A DNA stretch of 64,000 bases from Lysinibacillus sp. BPa_S21 (GCF_023337795.1 NZ_JALIRS010000002.1:310001-374000), one strand, 5' to 3'; shown: positions 8,082 through 15,086, counted from the first letter of the stretch. The notes: a model not told the origin generated them from the letters alone. Made by a program: numbers and translations.

Positions 8082-8340
8082 GTTGCACACTCTCCTTTTT
8101 ATTCTTTTGAATACCTGCTACTTTTTCCAGCACAACAATTCGCACTTCATGATTATTGATACGCTTTGCAGAATCTTTTGAGGTTTCGTCTACCTCATTT
8201 AAATGTTGATTTAATCTATCTATGCCATTAGTTAAACTGAGTAGCGTTTTATTCAGATTGTTAGTAATGCGCCAAATGAATAAAAGACCTGCAATTAATG
8301 CTGATACAATCGGCATCCAATTATTAATTGTTTCCACCAC
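8071..8340 (-). CDS. holin-associated membrane protein with coiled coil (XhlA/BhlA-like)
   Basis: About 89 residues: one N-terminal membrane helix (MPIVSALIAGLLFIWRI) followed by a heptad-rich coiled coil ending in Lys/Glu. Proteins of this build sit next to holins in Bacillus prophages and help them (XhlA, BhlA). The frame is open through the terminator upstream; the only well-spaced ribosome site (AAGGTGAG) points to the tandem GTG codons at 8340/8337. The stop overlaps the holin start. Confidence 0.6.
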   Translation of the reverse strand: MVETINNWMPIVSALIAGLLFIWRITNNLNKTLLSLTNGIDRLNQHLNEVDETSKDSAKRINNHEVRIVVLEKVAGIQKNKKESVQHED

Positions 8341-8362
8341 TGTTCTCACCTTCATTTCCAAT

Positions 8363-8395
8363 ATAAAAGCCCTCCACAGATTATTGTGGAAGACC
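8363..8395 (-). terminator. late-module terminator of the inner prophage
   Basis: On the minus strand a stem around CCACA/TGTGG plus a GGGCTTTT tail follows the Gp37-like stop codon at once. A matching terminator with the same GGAGGGCTTTTAT tail is at 14117-14147 in the second late module. Confidence 0.55.
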
Positions 8396-8399
8396 AACT

Positions 8400-8652
8400 T
8401 TATCTTCTAACTTCCCCACTAATTTGGGATAGCTCTTGTTTAATTTTCTGTATTAACGTAGGACGATTATTCTCGAATGTAGCTTCAATACTAAATCCAC
8501 CAGTTTCGTGAATTTCCTTAATATCAGTAATACGAGCATCCATCGTAATGCCCCAAAAATTATTTTGAATAGTGGTAACATCACTATTGGTTAATATCTG
8601 TCCTTCTAGGTATTCTTCTTGTATCAGTTCATTTAAATTCTGCTGCCCAGGG
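8400..8652 (-). pseudogene. C-terminal remnant of a Gp37-like phage protein
   Basis: About 84 residues match the last 95 of the intact Gp37-like protein at 15087-16247 almost residue for residue (GITMDARITDIKEI.ETGGFSIEATF.NNRPTLIQKIKQELSQISGEVRR). Eleven residues (the PFKYQKDYDLG stretch) are missing in frame between LTNS and DVTTIQN. Upstream, homology stops at about 8652, where the attachment-site repeat begins; the apparent N-terminus MYILLFGAQKVPG is read from that repeat. The gene was cut by a deletion that also removed this element's integrase. Confidence 0.85.
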
Positions 8653-8783
8653 ACCTTCTGGGCACCAAATAACAAAATATACATTTATGTATAAAAATAA
8701 AAAGCCTTACAACCGTTGTGGCTGTAAGGCTTAAGTTAGCGTCCCAGGAGGGATTCGAACCCCCGACCGACGGCTTAGAAGGC
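8653..8783. repeat. 131-bp direct repeat, inner attachment site (copy 1)
   Basis: Identical by eye, without gaps, to 17840-17970 (constant offset 9187). It contains one integrase-side GGGCACC motif, the tRNA terminator (8702-8732) and the last 44 bases of tRNA-Arg (8740-8783). After 8783 the tRNA sequence is lost, so this is not a functional tRNA. It marks an att core of the tandem prophages. Confidence 0.85.
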
Positions 8784-8908
8784 TGTGGTTGTAGGTTTTC
8801 TAGTTTTTATACATTTATATAAAGCTTGCAATTACAGCATGTTTATCAATCTATCTATTTCCATTCCTCTTAATCTTTCTCTCTATTTATCTATTTTTAT
8901 CTTTATTT

Positions 8909-8926
8909 GGGCACCTTGTGGGCACC
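8909..8926. repeat. paired GGGCACC motifs, candidate integrase arm sites
   Basis: GGGCACC occurs at 8909-8915 and again at 8920-8926, an 11-base period. The same pair with the same spacing lies just after the integrase stop codon (17836-17842, 17847-17853), within a 24-base stretch differing at one position. Short direct repeats on both sides of a tRNA core are what arm-type integrase sites look like. Confidence 0.5.
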
Positions 8927-8960
8927 AAACGATATATACATGAAACCTTTAATAAACCTA

Positions 8961-9116
8961 AAAGAGGCTGAGACAAAAAGAAAAAATGTTAGACCGAGAT
9001 GCAAACGGCCTAACATTTTTTTGATTTAGGAAGGAATATTTAACTCAGTGAAGTGAAAAAGTTATTACCTATTTTCGCTATTTTTCAAAATAACCGAGTT
9101 CTGTCCCAGCCTCTTT
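8961..9116. repeat. intergenic element with 15-bp inverted ends and internal hairpin
   Basis: AAAGAGGCTGAGACA (8961-8975) is repeated inverted at 9102-9116 with one mismatch. Inside, AAAAAATGTTAG pairs with CTAACATTTTTT (8982-9022), a strong terminator-like hairpin. Elements beginning 'gaggctg(a/g)gacaaa' are common between Firmicute genes (recalled). No transposase is present. It fills the gap between the att site and the secreted-protein gene. Confidence 0.55.
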
Positions 9117-9157
9117 CTTTATTAAAAGTATTTATCACGCCAAAGTTAATATTTTAA

Positions 9158-9622
9158 TTATTCAGCATTGTCAGTACTATTAGCTATAGCACACGGATAT
9201 ACTACACAAGCATAAGGATTACCATTAGATGCAACGTAAATAGGTTTTCCAGGGACATAACTATTGCTATTAGAGAAGTCTTTTATTTTTTTCTCTATTG
9301 TTTTAAGACCCATAACAACCCATTCCTCAGGGGCTTTACCTGTTGTGTAAATTATTGAACCAGCAGTTAAAGCTCCAACAACAATGCCTTTAAAAAAGAC
9401 AGAAATTTTATTTTCTCTCGGCTGAATTGTAATATTATTATCAATATCACCTTCTGGTAATTGATATACCACAAAATCAGCATCTGATGTTGCTTCATAA
9501 GTTACATATAAATTTTCTGTTTTTTCATTTTCCGAAGCTCCAGCAAAATTCACATCAACTATTTGAAATAGAAGTACAAAAATTAATGAAATACCCGTAA
9601 ATTTCAAATAAACATTTTTCAT
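9158..9622 (-). CDS. secreted protein of unknown function, 154 aa
   Basis: A clear Sec signal peptide (MKNVYLKFTGISLIFVLLFQIVDVNFAGA, cleavage near residue 29) leads a mature part of about 125 residues. This contains a second hydrophobic stretch (VFFKGIVVGALTAGSIIYTTG), a linker and a C-terminus with two cysteines (YACVVYPCAIANS). There is no recognisable catalytic motif. The ATG follows a ribosome site (AAGGAGGAG). A secreted, partly hydrophobic protein with a Cys-x5-Cys tail in a prophage could be a bacteriocin-like or cell-surface protein, but the family is unknown to me. The 28-residue membrane peptide gene lies just upstream on the same strand. Confidence 0.65.
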   Translation of the reverse strand: MKNVYLKFTGISLIFVLLFQIVDVNFAGASENEKTENLYVTYEATSDADFVVYQLPEGDIDNNITIQPRENKISVFFKGIVVGALTAGSIIYTTGKAPEEWVVMGLKTIEKKIKDFSNSNSYVPGKPIYVASNGNPYACVVYPCAIANSTDNAE

Positions 9623-9705
9623 TATTTCTCTCCTCCTTTTTTTGTAAATATATCATAATTTTGTAAATTTTTCAAATATTTTATTTATATTTATTTTTCA
9701 GAAAA

Positions 9706-9792
9706 CTAAACAAGTAATTTACTCAACAAGGAAAGGAAGATCATTCCTACCACTACGCCACAAATAAAAATTATAAAGTTTTTAAATTTCAT
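9706..9792 (-). CDS. 28-aa single-pass membrane peptide
   Basis: The peptide reads MKFKNF then a hydrophobic helix (IIFICGVVVGMIFLSLLS) and KLLV. The start has a strong ribosome site (AAGGGGAG, six bases upstream). A short basic N-terminus followed by one membrane helix is the build of small regulatory, toxin or holin-like peptides. It precedes the secreted 154-residue protein by about 80 bases on the same strand and may be its partner. Confidence 0.55.
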   Translation of the reverse strand: MKFKNFIIFICGVVVGMIFLSLLSKLLV

Positions 9793-10259
9793 AAAACACT
9801 CCCCTTTTTAAATAATTATCCTTACAGCACCAATAATACCATATTTTACTACAAAAAAACTCAAAAAGATACTAATTTAACAAACTTGTTTTGCAGATTG
9901 ACAGTCGTCTACCCCTCCAGTTTGTTCATTTCCTCTAGTTCCCACTCCGTTTAGCGCCTTTCATTTCGTGATATTGCTCCTCTTTTCATTCTAAAATTTT
10001 ACTAAATCCTCCGGAAGCATCATCGCTGTACATTCTCCCAATAATTATACTATTGAATACATATTACCATGGTCTTTTATCATTAATCTCGCTCCCACTA
10101 TTGAATCAGAACGTTTGTGTGTATATATTTTAGAACTAGCGTTTGTATTCAACAAGTTTGTAGCTTACCATTTATGGAAATGTAAGTACACACCAATAAG
10201 GTATTTGTTTTATATTATCATCTTCTCTAGCAATTGATGGAAATACTTAGATAAAAGTA
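9793..10259. other. gene-free stretch, probably decayed sequence
   Basis: I find no open frame with a start and ribosome site on either strand. Minus-strand fragments such as SDDASGGFSKIL between stops hint at an eroded gene, but I cannot identify it. No tRNA, terminator or strong repeat is visible. Confidence 0.4.
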
Positions 10260-10288
10260 TTGATTTTTAATACTAGTACTAGTATAAT
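10260..10288 (+). promoter_or_regulatory. sigma-A promoter with an ACTAGT repeat in the spacer
   Basis: TTGATT (10260-10265), a 17-base spacer and TATAAT (10283-10288). The spacer holds two tandem ACTAGT palindromes (10272-10283) touching the -10 box, a likely repressor site. It drives the 48-residue ORF at 10315. Confidence 0.65.
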
Positions 10289-10314
10289 TAAGGTATAGAA
10301 AGGAGGTGAACAGA

Positions 10315-10461
10315 ATGGATTACGATAAGATTCTAGCTTACCTAGTAACTATCGCAACTATCGCAAACTTGGTAACAAGTTCAGCGAAAAACATAAGCGA
10401 TATGAAAAGTAAGAAAAAACAAAAGCGACGCCCTCCCGCAAAGAAGAAACGTCGCAAATAA
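10315..10461 (+). CDS. 48-aa small basic protein
   Basis: The start has an excellent ribosome site (AAAGGAGGTG) and a good promoter 27 bases further up. The N-terminal half is an amphipathic or hydrophobic helix (YDKILAYLVTIATIANLVTSSAKNI). The C-terminal half is almost entirely Lys/Arg (KSKKKQKRRPPAKKKRRK). Such a helix plus basic tail could bind membrane, nucleic acid or both. I do not recognise a family. A hairpin (10468-10489) follows the stop codon. Confidence 0.65.
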   Translation: MDYDKILAYLVTIATIANLVTSSAKNISDMKSKKKQKRRPPAKKKRRK

Positions 10462-10467
10462 GCTGTA

Positions 10468-10489
10468 GAAGGAGGTTAGCGCCTCCTTC
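10468..10489. terminator. hairpin after the 48-aa ORF
   Basis: GAAGGAGG pairs perfectly with CCTCCTTC around a six-base loop. No T-run follows, so it may be a stability hairpin rather than a terminator. Confidence 0.45.
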
Positions 10490-10517
10490 CCTATAATCTT
10501 ATCACATCCATCTAATT

Positions 10518-10691
10518 ATGAAAAACATTGGATATGTCGCTGCTTTAGCATTCGCCATTTATATTTTGACAGATATGGTTAATTGGAAAGAACCTAAGTT
10601 TTTTGATTACTTCATGATTATCACTTACTCACTTTGTTTAATCCTAGTGATATTAAATGTCGTAGTATATTTCAAAAGAAAGAGGGGTTAA
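10518..10691 (+). CDS. 57-aa two-pass membrane protein
   Basis: Two hydrophobic segments (IGYVAALAFAIYILTDMV and FMIITYSLCLILVILNVVVYF) are separated by a short charged loop, and the chain ends KRKRG. I see no good ribosome site before the ATG, so expression may depend on the upstream ORF. Small two-helix proteins of this kind occur in phages and integrative elements; the function is unknown. Its stop lies just before the next small gene. Confidence 0.45.
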   Translation: MKNIGYVAALAFAIYILTDMVNWKEPKFFDYFMIITYSLCLILVILNVVVYFKRKRG

Positions 10692-10693
10692 AT

Positions 10694-10897
10694 TTGGAAA
10701 AAAACTCACAGACAGAAGCAAATAAACGTTGGCAGGAAAAGAACAAAGAGCGTGCAAAATATATTAGCGCTCGATCTAGGGCACGCAGCTTTATCAAAAA
10801 CCACGCTTTAGAGGAAGATTTAGATGAGTTTATGGAATTGATATTGGAGCGTAAACAAATGTTAAATGAAATGAAAATAGACCAAGATGGCGTGTAA
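10694..10897 (+). CDS. 67-aa small charged mobile-element protein
   Basis: I start at TTG 10694, five bases after AGAGGGG and two bases after the previous stop codon. The product (EKNSQTEANKRWQEKNKERAKYISARSRARSFIKNH...LDEFMELILERKQML) is a highly charged, all-helical protein. I recall similar small ORFs in Bacillus and Streptococcus phages and conjugative elements. The 'KRWQEKNKERAKY' opening resembles the basic helix seen in small DNA-associated proteins. Function unknown. Confidence 0.6.
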   Translation: MEKNSQTEANKRWQEKNKERAKYISARSRARSFIKNHALEEDLDEFMELILERKQMLNEMKIDQDGV

Positions 10898-10962
10898 GCT
10901 GTCTTGGTTTATTCTAAAATTAACAAATTATGTTTTATAAAGAATTGAAATATCAGATAAAA

Positions 10963-10979
10963 CATATGTTAAACATATG
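10963..10979. promoter_or_regulatory. palindrome CATATG-N5-CATATG
   Basis: Two CATATG hexamers five bases apart, in an AT-rich 280-base gap before the Panacea-domain gene. A possible protein-binding site; no partner is known. Confidence 0.3.
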
Positions 10980-11131
10980 GAAAAAAGTTGGAGTATATGA
11001 TAAAATTAGAACAAGAGTTCGTATATATGTGTATATCTATAAAACTAATTTTTGAGAGTTATTCTCATCGAATTAGTTAAAATTGGTTTACATATATGTG
11101 CTATTGAGGTAACTTAATGATATTACATAGT

Positions 11132-11150
11132 TTGTATACATTGTATACAA
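11132..11150. promoter_or_regulatory. 19-bp palindrome before the PanAT-like operon
   Basis: TTGTATAC-ATT-GTATACAA is a perfect 8-bp inverted repeat, 31 bases upstream of the antitoxin-like gene start. Toxin-antitoxin operons are usually autoregulated, so this is a good operator candidate. Confidence 0.55.
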
Positions 11151-11181
11151 TCAAATCGTCCTTTAGAGAGGAGTAGTTATT

Positions 11182-11628
11182 ATGGCAGGTATGAGACATT
11201 TAGCAGATCACATCATCGCTGTTGCTAACGAAAACAATTTACCTGTGACTAATCTACAAGTTCAAAAAATTATGTTTTTCGCATTAGGTTTTCACATTAG
11301 ACGTACAGGCTATATTGATGAATTAGCTGAAACAACATATGATGTACCTTTTGAAAAATGGAGATACGGCCCTGTAGTGGAGTCTATTTATTACCGTTTA
11401 AATCACATGAAAGATAAAGATGTAACTGAACAAATCGCTGGTACTTATCATGAAGAATATCGAGCTTGGGACCAACTTATTAAAGGATTAATAAATATCG
11501 ACGTTTTCGAATTGGTAAAACTTTCACACGATTTGCGTTCTTGGGCTGACTATGAAGAAGATATACTAGCAAAAAATTATGTTGCTTCCTATTCAATTGA
11601 AGAAATAGCTAAGGATTTCGAAAAATGA
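11182..11628 (+). CDS. Panacea-domain (DUF4065 / SocA-like) protein, putative antitoxin
   Basis: The 148 residues show the Panacea/DUF4065 signature: HLADHIIAVANENNLPVTNLQVQKIMFFALGFHI at the start and FEKWRYGPVVESIYYRL near residue 65-80. In PanAT systems this domain neutralises very different toxins encoded beside it; related SocA is a proteolysis adaptor antitoxin (recalled). The ATG follows AGAGGAG. The last codons overlap the start of the next gene (ATGA at 11625-11628), so the two are translationally coupled, as in toxin-antitoxin pairs. A 19-base palindrome precedes the operon. The domain call is firm; the antitoxin role is inferred from context. Confidence 0.8.
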   Translation: MAGMRHLADHIIAVANENNLPVTNLQVQKIMFFALGFHIRRTGYIDELAETTYDVPFEKWRYGPVVESIYYRLNHMKDKDVTEQIAGTYHEEYRAWDQLIKGLINIDVFELVKLSHDLRSWADYEEDILAKNYVASYSIEEIAKDFEK

Positions 11629-12701
11629 CATTCAAAGAACAAGAAGAAATATTTTTAACAGTTTTCGAAGAATTAATTGAATCTTTTTCTACTTATAAAA
11701 TAAATAATAATAAACATAGGCTATCTATAGGTGAGTTAGAATTGACTCTTAATGGTGAAATATCTGATCCAGAGATTTCAGCAACAGCTTCTTCTAGCGG
11801 TACAAACAATACCAACACTAAATTGGAATTGAAGTTTTCTTCATTTATGGCGAGTGTAGAAAGTACTGATTTCTATCGAGAAATAATACCTTACGATAAA
11901 ATTACAGAATGTGTATTCGCCAAAACTCCTACGGAAATGTTAAATCCTCTTACAAGTGAATTAAGGACTAGAGGAGAAAAATATTTTGAAGAACATAATA
12001 AACGTGATTCATCTGAAGAAATAACCTTTTTAAAAATAATGAGACATATAGATTTAGCTCTTATCCAAAAAAATAGTTTTGCGAATATAAAGCTTAAAGA
12101 TATGGATGAATTAGCTAAAGAATATAAATTATTAAGTGATAAGTATACTAAGCTAAAAAAAGAAGCAGATAAACAGTATAAAAATATGCTAACTCAATAC
12201 ATTTCAATATTGGGTATATTTGCAGCTATTTTAATGGGAGCATTTGGAGCTATCCAAAGTTTTACAAGTCTATTTGCTAATGCAAACGGATTATCTATTG
12301 GGAAATTACTCATTATCAGTTCTATAGGAGCTTCATCAGTAATATTAATATTATTCTTTTTGCTAAACGGAATTGCTAAACTTACTGACCGAAGTCTTTC
12401 AAGTACAGATAAAAAAGATGGAACTTGGTATGAAAAACACCCATCATTAGTAGTAATTCATGCAGTATTGGTTTTAATTGTACTAATAGGAGCATCTTTA
12501 GAACTAAGTAATGTACATTTACAGTTGGCGTGGCAAGGTTTCTGGTGGTTACTTCCACTCATTTGGTTAACATATATTATCGCTGCAATTTATAAAAGAC
12601 ATCCATTCTTTTTATTTATTTCGATTAAACAATGGCGTGTTAATAGTAGAAAAAAGAAAGAAGTTAAAGCTTCTAAGAGTGAACAAAAAAATAACCAGTA
12701 A
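11625..12701 (+). CDS. multi-pass membrane protein, putative PanT-type toxin partner
   Basis: A 358-residue protein with two parts. Residues 1-190 are soluble, with Ser/Thr/Asn-rich beta-like sequence around 45-85 and a coiled coil (MDELAKEYKLLSDKYTKLKKEADKQYKN). The C-terminal half has four predicted membrane helices (ISILGIFAAILMGAFGAI, LLIISSIGASSVILILFFLLNG, LVVIHAVLVLIVLIGASLEL, FWWLLPLIWLTYIIAAIY) and a Lys-rich tail. I do not recognise a named family. Its start overlaps the Panacea-domain gene by four bases. Some PanAT toxins act on the membrane (recalled), which would suit this build. Alternatives are an abortive-infection membrane effector or an unrelated accessory protein. Confidence 0.7.
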   Translation: MTFKEQEEIFLTVFEELIESFSTYKINNNKHRLSIGELELTLNGEISDPEISATASSSGTNNTNTKLELKFSSFMASVESTDFYREIIPYDKITECVFAKTPTEMLNPLTSELRTRGEKYFEEHNKRDSSEEITFLKIMRHIDLALIQKNSFANIKLKDMDELAKEYKLLSDKYTKLKKEADKQYKNMLTQYISILGIFAAILMGAFGAIQSFTSLFANANGLSIGKLLIISSIGASSVILILFFLLNGIAKLTDRSLSSTDKKDGTWYEKHPSLVVIHAVLVLIVLIGASLELSNVHLQLAWQGFWWLLPLIWLTYIIAAIYKRHPFFLFISIKQWRVNSRKKKEVKASKSEQKNNQ

Positions 12702-12731
12702 AGTTAAATCCGACTTTACTGGTTATTTTAT
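12690..12731. terminator. bidirectional terminator between PanAT-like operon and lysis module
   Basis: AATAACCAGTAAAGT (12690-12704) pairs perfectly with ACTTTACTGGTTATT (12713-12727) around an 8-base loop; T-rich sequence lies on both sides. It separates convergent operons. Confidence 0.85.
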
Positions 12732-12735
12732 TTTC

Positions 12736-13479
12736 TTACAATGTTCGTTTAACTACAGAAATCAGTAATCCTAAAGCTTCACCATCAGTCATAGAACCTA
12801 CTTTCTCGCTGTGGTCTACCTTTAAAATCCCTTTTTGATATGTCGTTTTTAACAATGTTTTTAAATCCTCTTTTGCTGTTGAAGTTAATGAGTTTGCCAT
12901 CTTTGTTTCCTCCTTCTTATTCTGTTCAACTATTTTTATTGTATATCCAATATGCGCTGCCAGTACTTTTGCAACACCTTGGCAAATCGCTTCAAAATGT
13001 TTGTCCATCAACTCAATATCTTTTTTGCTTGTAACAAAGCCAAACTCAATTAAAATAGCTGGTTCATAAGTTCGTGCTAGTACGCCTAAATCTGTGCGTT
13101 TTTTAGCACCACGATTTTTCAATCCACTACCATTACAAATAGCATCTACTACTTTATGAGCGACAGTAACCTGGTCATAGTAAAGCACTTCGGCCCCTAT
13201 ACCTTGATTTGTTACAGATCCACTCGCATTAAGATGACCAGATACAATAAACCCATTATTATCTGCATTATGATGGGCAATTAAATTGTTAATATTTTGT
13301 GTTTGATTTTTTGAAATCTTATCCTCGTAATATGTTGCTGGCACACAATTAGCAATACAGATCTCATAAATACGTTTAATAAATTTACGAGCATATTGTA
13401 CTTCATCAACAATACTTCGTGCTCCTGTTCCATCACCATAATGTCCTACATGGAATTCTAGTTTTTGAGGTTTTGCCAT
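12736..13479 (-). CDS. phage endolysin, N-acetylmuramoyl-L-alanine amidase (Amidase_3)
   Basis: A 247-residue enzyme that cuts the bond between muramic acid and the stem peptide. Residues 1-175 form the zinc amidase: HVGHYGDG (first His), HHNADNNGFIVSGHLNA (second His region) and PAILIEFGFVTSKKDIELM (catalytic Glu). After a Lys-rich linker with an internal Met (MANSLTSTAKEDL), a 50-residue tail (LLKTTYQKGILKVDHSEKVGSMTDGEALGLLISVVKR) is probably the wall-targeting domain. A relative of this tail is found detached at 7295. It follows the holin gene with a one-base overlap and is the last gene of the outer lysis cassette. Confidence 0.9.
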   Translation of the reverse strand: MAKPQKLEFHVGHYGDGTGARSIVDEVQYARKFIKRIYEICIANCVPATYYEDKISKNQTQNINNLIAHHNADNNGFIVSGHLNASGSVTNQGIGAEVLYYDQVTVAHKVVDAICNGSGLKNRGAKKRTDLGVLARTYEPAILIEFGFVTSKKDIELMDKHFEAICQGVAKVLAAHIGYTIKIVEQNKKEETKMANSLTSTAKEDLKTLLKTTYQKGILKVDHSEKVGSMTDGEALGLLISVVKRTL

Positions 13480-13745
13480 TACAGTTCACCTTCCTTTTTA
13501 GCTGCCTTTAAAAGATCAAATGTACCAGAAGCTGTTAACCCCGCAATAAATCCAGCCATCAGCATGACGTACACCGGATAATCTGCTAATGGCCAGAATG
13601 CAAAGCCAAGAAAAATACCAATCACAACTGAAGTGATTGGCATGTATTGAGTATTAATTTTGAATGTGTTTTTAAGTACCTCAGCTAATGCTAAAACAAT
13701 AGCCACCATAACCATTGCAATCATAAAAATGTTTGTTAAATCCAT
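13479..13745 (-). CDS. phage holin (Hol118-like)
   Basis: An 88-residue protein with three hydrophobic stretches: FMIAMVMVAIVLALAEVLK, MPITSVVIGIFLGFAFWPLA and YVMLMAGFIAGLTASGTFDLL, ending in a charged tail. Size, the GLTASGTFDLL signature and position immediately before the amidase fit the Listeria A118-type holin family. Its stop overlaps the amidase start by one base and its start touches the stop of the BhlA-like gene, so the three are one translational unit. Confidence 0.8.
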   Translation of the reverse strand: MDLTNIFMIAMVMVAIVLALAEVLKNTFKINTQYMPITSVVIGIFLGFAFWPLADYPVYVMLMAGFIAGLTASGTFDLLKAAKKEGEL

Positions 13746-14014
13746 TATTCATCATCCTTTTCATGTTTATAAGTATGCTTTTCCATTCGGTCCATACGAC
13801 CTTCGAGTGACGTTAGACTTTTACTAATACCTTGCATTGCTGTAGCTTGCTCACCTTGTGCTGCTGTTAATGTTTCTAAATTTTTGATAAGTCGTTCTTC
13901 CCGTTTGTTTGAGTTCCAAAAAACATAAACGACTAAACAAATACACAGAATCGACCACACCACTTGTGAATTTGCTATCTGACTTGCTGCTGTTACCGTG
14001 GATACTGCATCCAT
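13745..14014 (-). CDS. BhlA/UviB-family holin-like protein
   Basis: The 89 residues comprise one N-terminal membrane helix (VVWSILCICLVVYVFWNSNKREERLIKNLE) and a coiled-coil tail. The 'W-hydrophobic-YVFxxNxKREExL' pattern is the BhlA/UviB signature, a bacteriocin-release or holin-accessory family. I use the ATG at 14014 (AAAGGA upstream); an open frame extends 16 codons further but without a better site. It is the first gene of the outer lysis cassette, followed directly by the holin. Confidence 0.75.
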   Translation of the reverse strand: MDAVSTVTAASQIANSQVVWSILCICLVVYVFWNSNKREERLIKNLETLTAAQGEQATAMQGISKSLTSLEGRMDRMEKHTYKHEKDDE

Positions 14015-14116
14015 GCCATCACCAATCCTTTGCCCTATAAAATTCGAAGCTGTAAGAAGCATCGAGAATCAGTACCACGTACCGTTGCCCATCTCGATTG
14101 CTCTCACAGCGCATAA

Positions 14117-14147
14117 TAAAAGCCCTCCACATATGATGTGAAAGGGC
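14117..14147 (-). terminator. late-module terminator of the outer prophage
   Basis: On the minus strand GCCCTTTCACAT pairs imperfectly with ATGTGGAGGGC, followed by TTTTATT. It is homologous to the terminator at 8363-8395, where it follows the Gp37-like gene at once. Confidence 0.7.
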
Positions 14148-14246
14148 ACATAATAAAAATATTCTTTCAAATACTAGGTAACTTTTACTAAACAATAGAT
14201 AACTATTGTTTTGAAACATATAAAAGTAAATCATTTCCTACATGAG

Positions 14247-15002
14247 TCAGCTGACAATGGGTTTTATTATCTCGCCGTTAAAAGCTTCCATAATACCTTG
14301 TCTCTGTAATTCAATTACAGAATGCTGGACTCTTTTATATTTTTCTTGATTGTTTATTCTTTTTTTAGAGCAGTATGCCTGAGTGAATTCACTATACCAA
14401 TCTGAAGTTATTTTAGGACCAAAATGAATTGAACTTCCTAATTTTATAGTTGGCCAGTTTTGATAATCGGCAATAATTGCTAATGCTTGAGGAGTTAATT
14501 TTTCGATATAAGCAAGTGCATACTTATGTTGTTCAAATAATTCCTCAAACCTTTCTTTTTCAATTATATACTTTAATGTTGATGACAAGTATTCTGCTAA
14601 TTCCTCGTCAGGCGGAGATTCGTCAAGTATTCTTAATATTTTATTGAAAAGAGTATTACCTTGTGGGTTTACTAAAAATTTTTGTAATTTGTTAATTGCA
14701 TTTTCTTGGGATTCTACTTTATCAATATATTTGGATATTAGTATCATCTTCTTCGCTTCAGAAATGTCCTGATTAACTTCTTCATTCCAATTCAGAACTG
14801 TTGATATGACATCACCTAAAGGCCCAAATAGAGATAAACCCTTATCAATCACAGTTTTTTTTGTTCTTGAAGCCACTATATCTTTTTCAGTTTGCTCCGT
14901 TAACTGAATCTCTTCTATCTTCTTTTCTAAACTTTTCCCTTTCACTTCAAGGTAATCAGATGTATTTGTGGAAATAAAAACTAATTCCTCATTTCTTTTC
15001 AT
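14247..15002 (-). CDS. putative lysogenic-conversion protein, possibly Abi-alpha-like (DUF4393)
   Basis: A 251-residue soluble, mostly helical protein with a proper ATG. A central stretch (GLSLFGPLGDVISTVLNWNEE) is hydrophobic. The second half has 'LAEYLSSTLKYIIEKERFEELFEQHKYALAYIEKLTPQALAIIADY' and ends 'VQHSVIELQRQGIMEA'. This pattern recalls the Abi-alpha/DUF4393 family, where 'LSPLEA' is followed by a 'LxxxGL(I/L)' region. The match is weak and from memory. Position is more telling: the gene lies between the Gp37-like gene and the late terminator, and the sister prophage has nothing there. It is therefore a cargo gene, plausibly for superinfection exclusion or abortive infection. Confidence 0.55.
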   Translation of the reverse strand: MKRNEELVFISTNTSDYLEVKGKSLEKKIEEIQLTEQTEKDIVASRTKKTVIDKGLSLFGPLGDVISTVLNWNEEVNQDISEAKKMILISKYIDKVESQENAINKLQKFLVNPQGNTLFNKILRILDESPPDEELAEYLSSTLKYIIEKERFEELFEQHKYALAYIEKLTPQALAIIADYQNWPTIKLGSSIHFGPKITSDWYSEFTQAYCSKKRINNQEKYKRVQHSVIELQRQGIMEAFNGEIIKPIVS

Positions 15003-15086
15003 TCAACACACTCCTATTGGAACATTTCTATTAATTTAACATTTTATAATATTTTACACAATATATCACAATAATTTTCTTGCTAT

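Noticed and set aside
8740-8783. Second tRNA-Arg gene
   Set aside because: Only the 3' 44 bases match; the 5' half, including the D-arm and 5' acceptor strand, is absent, so it is an att core and not a tRNA.
8961-9116. Insertion sequence
   Set aside because: It has inverted ends but no transposase and no visible target duplication; best kept as a small intergenic repeat or terminator element.
14019-14234. 71-residue minus-strand open frame upstream of the BhlA-like gene
   Set aside because: It spans the late terminator (14117-14147) and lacks a ribosome site; the homologous stretch of the inner module is non-coding.
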